64,000 bases of DNA from Candidatus Rifleibacteriota bacterium (GTDB lineage Bacteria; Muiribacteriota; Ozemobacteria; Ozemobacterales; Ozemobacteraceae), in the NCBI GenBank assembly GCA_015233565.1, contig JADFXM010000035.1, forward strand, positions 1-64,000. The letters run 5' to 3'. The number at the start of each line of letters is the position of its first letter. The stretch's first letter is position 1. The notes under the pieces were generated by a model, which did no database searches, was not told where the DNA came from, and was given only the letters and a program-made list of their open reading frames with translations. Of this stretch, positions 43,251 to 52,092 are shown piece by piece. The position numbers and the translations under genes were made by a program.

Positions 43251-45097
43251 GACATCCCGAACATGAAGTGAAACACGCGCGGATATATTACCTAAAGTGG
43301 ATCATTAGCCGCTATCAAGGTCGCTGGTTTCTGATCTTTGTTCTTTTGATTTTGACCATCCTTTCTACTGTTGTTTCCGTCCTTTTTCCGCTGATTTTTA
43401 AATACATAATCGATACCATGACCGAAAACCTCAAGCTGTTTAACGCGGGTAAAATAGACTTGGCGGTTGCCTATGCAGTTCGTAATAAATTGCTTTTGCT
43501 GTTCCTCGGATTAGGCATCGGATCATGGTTCACTGGTTTATATCCGTTTTTAAGAGGAAGAATGAATCTTATTTTTGAGCGCATTTTCAGAGAAGCTTAT
43601 TTTGCTGAGATTCTTGAAAAAGGACACAGGTTCTTTCTCAAATTTCGCACTGGAGATATGGTTACGCGCCTCACGTCTGATGTGCAAAACTATCCGCCTG
43701 GTCTCTCGTGGCTTTGTTGTTCAGGTCTTTTTCGGGCGTTTAATTCGAGTTGTATTATATTTTTCTGCTTGTTCAGCATGTTCTGGCTGAACGTGAAGCT
43801 AGCACTTTTGGCGATTATTCCTCTTCCATTCATGGTTTTATTTTTCATGAAGCTTGAACCTATCGTCACGAAACGCTTTAAGAAGCTCCAAGAGGGAATT
43901 TCCGATTTTAATGATTTCCTGGAGTCGGGATATTCAGGGATCAAAATTCTAAAATCATTTAATGCTGAAGAATCGCAAATTGGAATATTCAGCCGATTAA
44001 TGGACCGTCGCATTAACCTTGAAATTGATGTTGCAATGGTCGAGGGAATTTTCACGATATTCTATCAATTTCTCAGCTATCTTGGCCAGATAGTTGTTCT
44101 TCTCTTCGGTGGGATCATGGTGGTTAAGGGGCAGCTTTCCATTGGCGAATATTACGCCTTTTTCAGTTATCTGGGAATGATAGTGTTCCCGTTGATCGAT
44201 ATTCCCATGATGTTTGTTACCCTCGCGCAATCTTTTATTTCGATTGACCGTCTCGAGGAAATGGCTGATTACGATAAAGATTGGCGTGACGAAAAAACGG
44301 GATCTCGCCCTGTAACCCATTTCGAAAAGTTGGAATTTAAAGGCGTTTCCTTTAGATTTTCGGAGCCCTCCAGTTCAACCGAAACAGAAAAAATCGAATC
44401 AACCGCGGCTTCCGTCGATGGAAAATCCACGCCGTTCGGGCTATCGGAGTTGAATTTTTCCGTTCAAAGCGGAGAGAAGCTTGCCATCGTGGGAAAAATC
44501 GGTTCGGGAAAGACGACGCTGTTGAACCTTGTGGCGGGAATTTTAGCACCCGAGAAAGGGGTTATTTCGGTGAACGGGATTCCTAGTGAAGAACTCGACA
44601 AACACTCACTCCGCGAGAAAATAGGTTACATCCAGCAAGAACCGGTTGTTTTTTCCGAAACGATTGCCGCCAATATAGATTTCTGGCGAAACCGGCCGCT
44701 CGGAGAAGTGGAAGAATGTGCCAAACTAGCTCAGTTCGAGGAAGAAATCTGCTCTTTCCCAAACGGCTATCAGGAGAAAGTTGGTCAAAAAGGCGTGACC
44801 CTGTCGGGAGGGCAGAGGCAAAGGCTTTCTATCGCCCGGGCTTTAGCGGGAAAACCCCAGCTGCTTTTGATGGATGACGTCACTTCAAGTCTCGATGCTG
44901 AAAACGAACTTCAACTCTGGCAAGATCTGAACCAGTCTTTTCCCAATCTGACTTGCGTGATTGTGACTCATAGATTGTCGTCGGCCCAAAATGCTGATAG
45001 AATCATGGTTTTGTCCGACGGCCGGATCGATGCCATTGGCACACATCAGGAATTGATTCAAAACAACCACATATATCAGCAATTGACCAATCCCTAG
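43247..45097 (+). CDS. ABC exporter half-transporter, subunit 2 (degenerate Walker B)
   Basis: A 616-residue partner of the preceding half-transporter. Six helices, then the ATPase domain with Walker A GKIGSGKTT, canonical signature LSGGQRQRLS, Walker B LLLMDDVTSSLD in which Asp replaces the catalytic Glu, and THRLSSA with the switch His. This asymmetry is typical of heterodimeric exporters with one inactive ATP site, formed by Walker motifs of this subunit and the FSQGE signature of subunit 1. A Ser/Thr/Glu-rich insert (PSSSTETEKIES) precedes Walker A. Start is TTG 43247, overlapping the upstream stop (TTGA) with GGAG upstream. Confidence 0.9.
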   Translation: MRHPEHEVKHARIYYLKWIISRYQGRWFLIFVLLILTILSTVVSVLFPLIFKYIIDTMTENLKLFNAGKIDLAVAYAVRNKLLLLFLGLGIGSWFTGLYPFLRGRMNLIFERIFREAYFAEILEKGHRFFLKFRTGDMVTRLTSDVQNYPPGLSWLCCSGLFRAFNSSCIIFFCLFSMFWLNVKLALLAIIPLPFMVLFFMKLEPIVTKRFKKLQEGISDFNDFLESGYSGIKILKSFNAEESQIGIFSRLMDRRINLEIDVAMVEGIFTIFYQFLSYLGQIVVLLFGGIMVVKGQLSIGEYYAFFSYLGMIVFPLIDIPMMFVTLAQSFISIDRLEEMADYDKDWRDEKTGSRPVTHFEKLEFKGVSFRFSEPSSSTETEKIESTAASVDGKSTPFGLSELNFSVQSGEKLAIVGKIGSGKTTLLNLVAGILAPEKGVISVNGIPSEELDKHSLREKIGYIQQEPVVFSETIAANIDFWRNRPLGEVEECAKLAQFEEEICSFPNGYQEKVGQKGVTLSGGQRQRLSIARALAGKPQLLLMDDVTSSLDAENELQLWQDLNQSFPNLTCVIVTHRLSSAQNADRIMVLSDGRIDAIGTHQELIQNNHIYQQLTNP

Positions 45098-45190
45098 ACC
45101 GACCGTACAAAAAAATGATGATAATTCGAAGGGTTGTTTCGAAACCACCCTTCGATTGCTACACATCATCGGTAGTCTCCGCAGCCTCCC

Positions 45191-45260
45191 CGCAACCCGC
45201 AACCCGCAACCCGCAATCCGCAATCCGCAGTCCACAGCCCGCAACCTGCAACCCACAGCC
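45191..45260 (+). repeat. Heptanucleotide tandem array, 10 units
   Basis: Ten consecutive 7-bp units with consensus CGCAACC (variants CGCAATC, CGCAGTC, CACAGCC, TGCAACC) and no indels. It resembles short tandemly repeated heptamers known from some bacterial genomes. It lies in the 372-bp gap between the exporter operon and the next gene; the rest of this gap shows nothing further. Confidence 0.95.
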
Positions 45261-45469
45261 TTTAACACCATCATGCAAATTTTCTTCAAAAACATAAAAA
45301 AACGGAATTCTCACTTTGAAACATAAATAGTTTAAAATCGAATTGCCATCTCGAATTTTCAAGGTAAAAAGCTGGGTGGAATTATGTCTTGTTTTTCTTC
45401 TTTACGGTGTGATAGTTTGTCGAAATTGCCTTAATCCTATTGGAATTTTCATGTAATTAAGGAGACAAA

Positions 45470-47488
45470 ATGTATTCTCTATTTTCGAAAAGCTTAATTG
45501 GGATCGTTGTTCTTTTCGCTCTGTCAGGCTTGAGCGCGATTGACGCTCAAGACCTAACACCCAAGATTGCTGAACTTACAAAAGACGGAATTAATCGTTG
45601 GTGCATTACCATAAGTCGCGATGGTTCTACTGTCGCCTGGCGTGAAAACGCCCGAATCAAAGGTGTTGATGGTGAATATCAGATAATCAAGATTTCAGCT
45701 ACCGACGGCTCCTGGACAAAAGAACCGTTGCGTCAAACTTTTTGTTTTCGCTATAATGCCAAGAACCATCCATCTGATATGACCATTATCCAGGGACCGC
45801 GCTATTCAACAACTGACGAGGCTTATTCCATCTTTCAAAATGGAGATAGATTGAAACTTTCCGATGACGGTTCTAAATTGGTTGTCGCTATGCGGGAAGA
45901 AGTTGGAGGAAAATCAGTTAATTTTGGTTTCGGAATATGTGACATTAAATCCGGACAATGGAAATTCGTTCCGCACAATATTCCGCCCGAGATGAGAGTT
46001 AAAGATCGCGATCCGGAAAACTTCGATGTTCAGGATTTCACCATTTCAAACGACGCTTCGATAGCTGTTTTTCCGATCAGCGCAACAGGTGCCACTGGTC
46101 CTTTTGCACATTCCCAGGCTCTAATGGCAGAGGATTTGAAGACTGGGCAAGCAAAGCGGCTGACGGGTTTTTTATCAATTAATCCTGATACACGCGAAGT
46201 TCTGGTCGATCGTTCTGCAACCGTTTCCTATGAAAACTACGACGCCCCCTGGATCGATTGCAATGGGCAATGTGTCGCTTTTTCAGGAAAAATTCCAAGA
46301 GCAACCGACCGAGCTTTCTATTTGATCAAACTCAGCGACGGATCTGGAAAATTGTTAGAGAAACAAAAAACCGATTCCATGATTCGACTATTGAATGGAG
46401 GACAGGTCGTCGCTTTTCCTGGGTTTGCCTCGCCAACGCAGGATCCTTGTTTCTGGTTTTATTCAACGGATGGGAAAAATCAACCTGTTAGCGTGGTTCG
46501 GCGTGGATCAGAACTCCCTTTCTGGGATGGCCAGCCAGGAGTTCTTTTTCATCCGATGGATTGGGGTCGTGAAATAGGTGTCCTTCGTTCTTTGGAAAAG
46601 CCCACATGGATCTATAGAGATGAACAAGGGAAACGTCCTCCCCGTGGTTGGGCGGCAGGAAATTGGCCTCAGGTATGGTCCTGGAATGTTTCAGACACCG
46701 GAAATGCGGTTGTTCGCTTTTCCGAAGAAGACAAGAGCTTTCCTGAGTTAGTATTCATTAATTGGAACAACAAATGCGGCGATGCAAGTAAACCAAATTC
46801 AAGCTCACCTACCGAAAATAAGACTTCGTCGTCAACGATTCCCATTCAAACTCCCAATCAGCTGGATGCCTCGCCGACAACTACTTCCGAAGCTGAAAAA
46901 CATTGGCAATCAGCTAACGATTTGGCGGAAAAAGCCTCTGACAAAGATCCTAAAATGTTTGAACAAGCCATAGTTGAAGCAGAAAAAGCTGTGAACCTTG
47001 CGTCAGGATCACTAAAATACAATAGGACACTCGCGATTTTATTGACTCGGATTGATAATCCATACACACAGTTAATGGCTGAGAATATACTTCAAAACGT
47101 AGTTGAGGTCAATCCCAAAGACGCTGAAGCGAGATTATCGCTTGGATCGTTGTTAGCCCGAAAAAATTTTTTCGATTCCGCTATAAGGGAATTCAAAGAA
47201 GCGATAAAATTGAATCCCGATTTACTGAATCCAAGACTGGTTTCGACCATTGCAACTTGTTTTGTTCTTGATTCTCAAGCAACTGCAGGCGTCCAGTATT
47301 TCAAAGAATTAGTTAAAACAAATCCGAAACTGGATTGTGCAAAATTGGCACTGGCAATCATATTAAAACATACAAAGAAGGACCAGGAAGCCTCTTCCAT
47401 ATTGGGCGAAATGGTAAAAGAACCTGACGTATCCGCTGAAAATCGTGAAGCAGCTACCAAATTCATGGCTCAATGGGCTTCAAAATAA
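45470..47488 (+). CDS. Secreted beta-propeller-like protein with C-terminal TPR repeats
   Basis: A 672-residue exported protein. Signal peptide ends near residue 26 (IDAQ). Residues ~30-440 have repeating ISRDGSTVAWRE, LSDDGSKLVVAM, ISNDASIAVF, VSDTGNAVVRF blades, like TolB/WD40-type propellers. A Ser/Thr/Asn/Pro-rich linker (~445-490) leads to three or four tetratricopeptide repeats (~490-670; ARLSLGSLLARKNFFDSAI, FKEAIKLNPDLLNPRL). Both halves are protein-binding scaffolds, so a periplasmic or surface assembly role is plausible. The next gene starts 9 bp downstream and is likely cotranscribed. Confidence 0.72.
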   Translation: MYSLFSKSLIGIVVLFALSGLSAIDAQDLTPKIAELTKDGINRWCITISRDGSTVAWRENARIKGVDGEYQIIKISATDGSWTKEPLRQTFCFRYNAKNHPSDMTIIQGPRYSTTDEAYSIFQNGDRLKLSDDGSKLVVAMREEVGGKSVNFGFGICDIKSGQWKFVPHNIPPEMRVKDRDPENFDVQDFTISNDASIAVFPISATGATGPFAHSQALMAEDLKTGQAKRLTGFLSINPDTREVLVDRSATVSYENYDAPWIDCNGQCVAFSGKIPRATDRAFYLIKLSDGSGKLLEKQKTDSMIRLLNGGQVVAFPGFASPTQDPCFWFYSTDGKNQPVSVVRRGSELPFWDGQPGVLFHPMDWGREIGVLRSLEKPTWIYRDEQGKRPPRGWAAGNWPQVWSWNVSDTGNAVVRFSEEDKSFPELVFINWNNKCGDASKPNSSSPTENKTSSSTIPIQTPNQLDASPTTTSEAEKHWQSANDLAEKASDKDPKMFEQAIVEAEKAVNLASGSLKYNRTLAILLTRIDNPYTQLMAENILQNVVEVNPKDAEARLSLGSLLARKNFFDSAIREFKEAIKLNPDLLNPRLVSTIATCFVLDSQATAGVQYFKELVKTNPKLDCAKLALAIILKHTKKDQEASSILGEMVKEPDVSAENREAATKFMAQWASK

Positions 47489-47497
47489 GGAAATTTT

Positions 47498-49579
47498 ATG
47501 AAGAACATTCGACTTCATATTAAATGTTTATTAATTGTTTTTCTTCTTTTATCAACTTACGGATATTCAGCAGTAACTGATTATAAGCAACTATCAAGTA
47601 ATTTAAGAAAGCTTCAGATTGCCGAAAAAGCAAACATGGTCGCTGATGCGAAAAAAAGTGGCAAGACACTTGCTGCAAAAGATTTTGAATTCCTGGACAA
47701 CAAATATCTGGAAAAAGCTAGAGAAATTGGCAAAGGAATGGCTCAAGACGTAAAAGAAATTTTTAAAAAAGCAGGTGTGCCAGAACCTAGCCAGTCTGGA
47801 ACGAACATTCTTAGCGATAACTCCCGAGGCATCTTGGGTGACATCGATTATGAAAATATGAACGCAAAAGACTTCCAGAAAGTTGTCAAAGCCGCCAAGG
47901 AACTAGGATATACGATAGAACCCGACGGAGACAGTTACGGAATAAAGGAATGCAAAACTACTTTTTTTCGAAGTCCAGATTCGTTTCCCTCAAAATCCGG
48001 TGAGACCGCTGATATAATTTCCAGAGCTTCCAGTAAAGAAACCTCAATGAGTCATGAAATAAGTGATCCACATCTTAAATGCCTGGACAATTTAAAAAAA
48101 GCTGGAGGAACGCTTACGAATGATTGGACCTCATTGCAGGAAGAAGAATTAATCGACATAATACAGGAAGCTTCCAAAATGACTTCTCGCAATCTTAAAG
48201 CAGTCAATGTTGATGAAAATGATCCCTTTTATAAGCAGCTTGTTAAAATGAAGGAAGGACTCAGCCCGGAAGCAGCTGAAATTGTAAATCCCAATGCCAA
48301 TCAACTGGAACGTGAATCGCAACTCAAAGCTTTTCAGGATAAGTTAAAACAAGTTAACAAAGATTGTTATCAAACTACTCGCCAAGTGTCCGATGACCAA
48401 ATCAAATCGCTTGAAAATACCATTTCCGGCAATGATCCTATAGCGGCCAAAAACGCTAAGGATGAACTGCTCATACGAAAAACCGCCATTCAAGCAAACA
48501 AGGAGTCAGTGGTACAAATTCAGGGAGGAGAAACTATTCAAGAACTCGAAGGAAAGCCTCTCAAGAAGATTCTTGTAAATGATTCTGAAGTCAGATTTGT
48601 CGACAATCAAGGAAATACTATGACCCAAAGTCAGGTTGATGAAATGTCACTTCGACCTGGCCGGAAGGATCTGGCCCAAACATTTGAGCAAAACGCTGCT
48701 ACATCGGTTCAGGGGTCGAAATTGATCCAGGGGGCTGGACTGGCGCTGGGTTTATATGGTCTTTATTACGCTCAACAGGAAGGATTTGATGAGGCAATAA
48801 ATAGAATGGAAGCAGGAGACAGCGTCTTAAAAACAATGACACTTGGCAGCTTTTACACCTGCTGGAATCTTTCAGGAATTCCTGGCGCCCTAAAGACGGG
48901 ACAACAAGCCGGCAATGAATCTATGGATCAATATATTAAAGACCTCCAATCGGGAAAAGATCCCTCATTAGTCTGGGCCAAAATACGCGGATCATATTGG
49001 GGTGTCGAAAGAATGTTTCTTGGCGGGGTCAATGAAATGTTATTTTCGGGAATTAATCTTAGGAAAGATTATCAATATGCAAAAGACGCAGACTTACAAT
49101 ATCAGGAAATGCGAGCTCGTGTCGACACGGTCAAAAAATATCTTGAACTTGAAGCTAACGTTGAAAAGAGTCTTCCCAAAGCTCCAAATGGTGATGACGC
49201 TTTCGATCTTGCCAAGATTGATGAATGGAAAAAAACGTGTTTGGAATTACTCGACCCGGAAAAAGACCCGGCCCGAATAGCCAACCGCGAAGAGGCCCGG
49301 GCAAAGGCAGATTCTATAAGAGAAGGCGGGAACTATTTAACTTGTACAGTGTGCAAACTCAGATCAGTGCATTGGTGGTGTGAAGGAACACATTGGCAAT
49401 GCCCAAACTGCGAAAAATGTGTCTTTATCACTGATTTACTTCGCGGAGATGGAAAATCTTATGGAGATTATGCAAAAGAGCGCGTGGAGACGCTCTACCA
49501 AAAGCGCAAACAAATAGAAGAATCAGCAAAAAAATTAATTGCCATTGCCAAAGAAAAACCTGCCAAAAAGCTTCAATGA
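47498..49579 (+). CDS. Large secreted or membrane-anchored protein with C-terminal zinc ribbon, unknown
   Basis: A 693-residue protein with a signal peptide (ending GYSA near residue 25). Lys/Glu-rich helical stretches dominate. Around residues 400-480 there is a weakly hydrophobic part (LIQGAGLALGLYGLYYAQQ and SFYTCWNLSGIPGAL) that could be membrane-inserting. Near the C-terminus CTVCKL and CPNCEKC separated by about 20 residues form a probable zinc ribbon, followed by a basic coiled tail. I recognise no family. The architecture (export signal, helical middle, hydrophobic region, metal ribbon) would suit a secreted effector or a surface complex component, but this is speculation. Linked by 9 bp to the propeller-TPR gene. 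Confidence 0.65.
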   Translation: MKNIRLHIKCLLIVFLLLSTYGYSAVTDYKQLSSNLRKLQIAEKANMVADAKKSGKTLAAKDFEFLDNKYLEKAREIGKGMAQDVKEIFKKAGVPEPSQSGTNILSDNSRGILGDIDYENMNAKDFQKVVKAAKELGYTIEPDGDSYGIKECKTTFFRSPDSFPSKSGETADIISRASSKETSMSHEISDPHLKCLDNLKKAGGTLTNDWTSLQEEELIDIIQEASKMTSRNLKAVNVDENDPFYKQLVKMKEGLSPEAAEIVNPNANQLERESQLKAFQDKLKQVNKDCYQTTRQVSDDQIKSLENTISGNDPIAAKNAKDELLIRKTAIQANKESVVQIQGGETIQELEGKPLKKILVNDSEVRFVDNQGNTMTQSQVDEMSLRPGRKDLAQTFEQNAATSVQGSKLIQGAGLALGLYGLYYAQQEGFDEAINRMEAGDSVLKTMTLGSFYTCWNLSGIPGALKTGQQAGNESMDQYIKDLQSGKDPSLVWAKIRGSYWGVERMFLGGVNEMLFSGINLRKDYQYAKDADLQYQEMRARVDTVKKYLELEANVEKSLPKAPNGDDAFDLAKIDEWKKTCLELLDPEKDPARIANREEARAKADSIREGGNYLTCTVCKLRSVHWWCEGTHWQCPNCEKCVFITDLLRGDGKSYGDYAKERVETLYQKRKQIEESAKKLIAIAKEKPAKKLQ

Positions 49580-49597
49580 AACATTCTTCCTAAGTGA

Positions 49598-51145
49598 TCA
49601 GTGTGCGTTAATCAATACTGAATCGAAAGGATTCGATGAAGGTTCTTTTGCTGACGGAGCTGTGTTGACAAAATTCTGGAGGTTCATTACTGCTGAAAGA
49701 GACTTGAGGTTCTGACTGGAATTAACGGCCTCAAGAACTCCACTGCCTAGTTTTTGAAGGTTTTGTATCTGATCGGGTTCATTGGGATTCGTTCGGGCCT
49801 CATAATCCCCCAGGTCGGTGATTTCCCCCGAAATTCGTTCGATCTGAATTCTGGCATATTTTGGGTTCAAGTATGGATAGTAATTCCAGACCTGGTTCGC
49901 AAGTTTTATGATCTTCTGCTGGATAAAAGTTTTCCCGGAAACGAATATCGGATCATGTGCCGCATTAAGGATTGGTTTGACTGCTTCATTAACACAGGCC
50001 AAATCAATTTTTCCCTGGTCAGAGAGAAGAATAGGGCCCGCATCGGGAAAAAGCTCTCCATTTGCGTAATCGAATATGACCTTGGCTCCCGGGCGCCAGG
50101 TGTGATCAGCGTTGACCATCACGTAATTGTTATCCGTTCCAGCGTTTCCGTAGGACCAAGTGAGGATCCCTGCATAACCCTTTCTGGCTTGCTCCAAATA
50201 AGCTTTCCAGTTTTTTCCCTGGAAATCATAATTGCCTTTCGATTGCATGGTCTTGGGGCCGCATTCTCCTACGATAACCGGCTTGTCAAGCCCCAGGGTT
50301 GAAGCATCTGGAAAGTTCGGGTTATCCTGGTAAGAATGCCAGTCGTAAAAATCCAGGCCCAATCCAGAGAATCTTCCGGCCTTCAAATTGTTCCATTCAT
50401 GATATCCGCTTGTACTGGTGACTTTTATTCCCGGAATGGCCGAATGAAAGGCATCTGCGCATTCTTTTATGAACACACGCATTTCTTTCCAGGAACATCC
50501 AATTAGGGGGTTATATCCTCCCGATAAAGCATCGAAACCACCCACGGCTCCCTCGGCTTCATTGATGATGTCAACAGCAAAAAAAGCAGGGTTGTTCGCA
50601 AATTCCTTTAGGAATGGAACTGCCGCATTATTGATGTAGGTGGAACGCACTTTGGGATCAGTAATGATGCGCATATGCCTTCCACCCTGTTCCTCACGGA
50701 TCAAATGGTTCAACAAAGTCCAATATAGATGTATATGATGCTTCTGGGCTGTTTCCATGATGGTTCTGCAATTTTGCATAAACACCGGATCGAGTCCAGT
50801 CACTTCGTGGTAGGGATACTTCGGATCTTTCGTCAGGTCTTCCGTGAACATCAACCCTTCTTGGCCTTCAAATGCCCAGATGCGAACCAATGGACATCCC
50901 ATATTTTCAAGGTTTTGAAATACAGTTTCGCAATAAGCAGGGTCAAAACTCGTCTTCAGGTCTCCTGAGGCATGATTAGGCCCTATATCCCATGCGTAGT
51001 CATTCTTAAACCAGGCAAGATTTGTTCCGAACACAAACCATCTGTCAATTCTATTAATGGGTTCTTCCGCGAACAGCATTCCCGCGAGAGTCATGTATAA
51101 AAGAAAAATCAGAAAATTCAATTTATTCGCTTTATAGCTTCGCAT
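49598..51145 (-). CDS. Secreted glycoside hydrolase, GH5-like (clan A)
   Basis: A 515-residue exported enzyme. Signal peptide to about residue 26 (MLFA). The TIM barrel has the clan A pair: acid/base Glu196 in DIINEAEG and nucleophile Glu294 in VIVGECGPK, plus VRIWAFEGQEG, DWHSYQDN and LTWSYGNAG. This layout fits endo-mannanases or cellulases (GH5/GH26-like); the substrate is not fixed by the motifs. Beyond the barrel the last ~130 residues are a helical extension ending in a Ser/Pro-rich tail. GGAG precedes ATG 51145. It converges with the unknown secreted gene, 18 bp apart. Confidence 0.85.
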   Translation of the reverse strand: MRSYKANKLNFLIFLLYMTLAGMLFAEEPINRIDRWFVFGTNLAWFKNDYAWDIGPNHASGDLKTSFDPAYCETVFQNLENMGCPLVRIWAFEGQEGLMFTEDLTKDPKYPYHEVTGLDPVFMQNCRTIMETAQKHHIHLYWTLLNHLIREEQGGRHMRIITDPKVRSTYINNAAVPFLKEFANNPAFFAVDIINEAEGAVGGFDALSGGYNPLIGCSWKEMRVFIKECADAFHSAIPGIKVTSTSGYHEWNNLKAGRFSGLGLDFYDWHSYQDNPNFPDASTLGLDKPVIVGECGPKTMQSKGNYDFQGKNWKAYLEQARKGYAGILTWSYGNAGTDNNYVMVNADHTWRPGAKVIFDYANGELFPDAGPILLSDQGKIDLACVNEAVKPILNAAHDPIFVSGKTFIQQKIIKLANQVWNYYPYLNPKYARIQIERISGEITDLGDYEARTNPNEPDQIQNLQKLGSGVLEAVNSSQNLKSLSAVMNLQNFVNTAPSAKEPSSNPFDSVLINAH

Positions 51146-51400
51146 ATATTCTCCATTTCAGAAAAAAGAGATAATTTATTTAATTATAATCAAATTTTCT
51201 CCCTTTTTGGGAAAATTTAAAGAGTTTCTAATGAAAGTAGAGATATTCCCCTACAAATTATTCAGTACAAGGTGGCTTGCATTTGATGCGTGAAAGGGAA
51301 ACGAAAATTTGGGTGGGTACATTGAAAAATGAAAATAAGGGTATTTTTCAACAGTCTTGTTAAACATTAATCTGCAAGAGAAAATTAAACTGTTGTAGCT

Positions 51401-51613
51401 CTATGCAACTATATTTAATTTTCCGCCTTTTCCGGTTATACCTGGGTTCTTGCCTACGGAATCCAGCGAACTAAGACTATTTTTCAGGGTCTGCGCTCCC
51501 GCAGTCGAACCTTGTGTTGCTCCGCTTTTAGGCTGAGCTTGTGGAGCATTCATCTTACTGCTTGCTCCTGATGAAACCTTGGGCATGCCAGCACCAATTC
51601 CAGATATTCCCAT
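51401..51613 (-). CDS. Small Gly/Ser/Ala-rich protein, unknown
   Basis: A 70-residue frame starting MGISGIGAGMPKVSSG with AAGG about eight bases upstream. It is low in complexity and strongly biased to Gly, Ser, Ala and Lys, without signal peptide or cysteines. It could be a small structural or motility-associated protein; I recognise no family. Isolated between the glycosidase and the HopA1-like gene. Confidence 0.45.
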   Translation of the reverse strand: MGISGIGAGMPKVSSGASSKMNAPQAQPKSGATQGSTAGAQTLKNSLSSLDSVGKNPGITGKGGKLNIVA

Positions 51614-51959
51614 ATGTCGACCTTCTTTCTCCCTTACTTTATCTATCTATAAGGGTCCTCGCAACATTGTGTAAATAGTGCACGGAAAAAGTGTTCAACC
51701 TACAGTTCGGGACTTTGATGTACATTTTGCATTTTGTGTCTGCGCCAGGTTCTTCAGCGATTTATTGTAATCATCTCGAAAAACCAATTTTGTGTGCAAA
51801 ATTGACATTCTTAACGGAAAATATACCCTTTCCAATAAACACGCAAGTTCTATACCGTTTATTCATGAAAGATGACACTTTCCTGCGTTAAAGCAGATTT
51901 CCATAAATTTAAATCCCTCCTTACTGCATCTGAATGAACAAATTGAAATTGGTATTACT
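51614..51959. other. Intergenic stretch with a truncated 217-bp element end
   Basis: attgaaattggtatta at 51940-51955 is the inverted left end of the 217-bp family without the rest of the element. No gene is seen. Confidence 0.5.
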
Positions 51960-51988
51960 GGTTAATTGCCAATGTCAATATGAATTTA
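51960..51988 (-). repeat. Partial copy of the ~100-bp associated repeat, copy C
   Basis: ggttaattgccaatgtcaat and the following bases match the inverse of 23866-23896. It directly follows a broken 217-bp element end, the same arrangement as at 53463-53568. Confidence 0.7.
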
Positions 51989-52018
51989 TTCTTCATTGTT
52001 GAATTTAGCCAGCAATTC

Positions 52019-52048
52019 TTGACATTGGAATCTTCAAAAATGTATTTT
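52019..52048 (+). promoter_or_regulatory. Possible promoter of the HopA1-like gene
   Basis: TTGACA at 52019-52024 and TATTTT at 52043-52048 with an 18-base spacer, about 45 bases upstream of the start codon. Confidence 0.35.
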
Positions 52049-52092
52049 AAACTGATTTGCTAGAATTAATTCAATTTCATGGAGGTTTTTGA

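Noticed and set aside
45191..45260. CRISPR array
   Set aside because: Units are only 7 bp with no spacers, and no cas genes are near.
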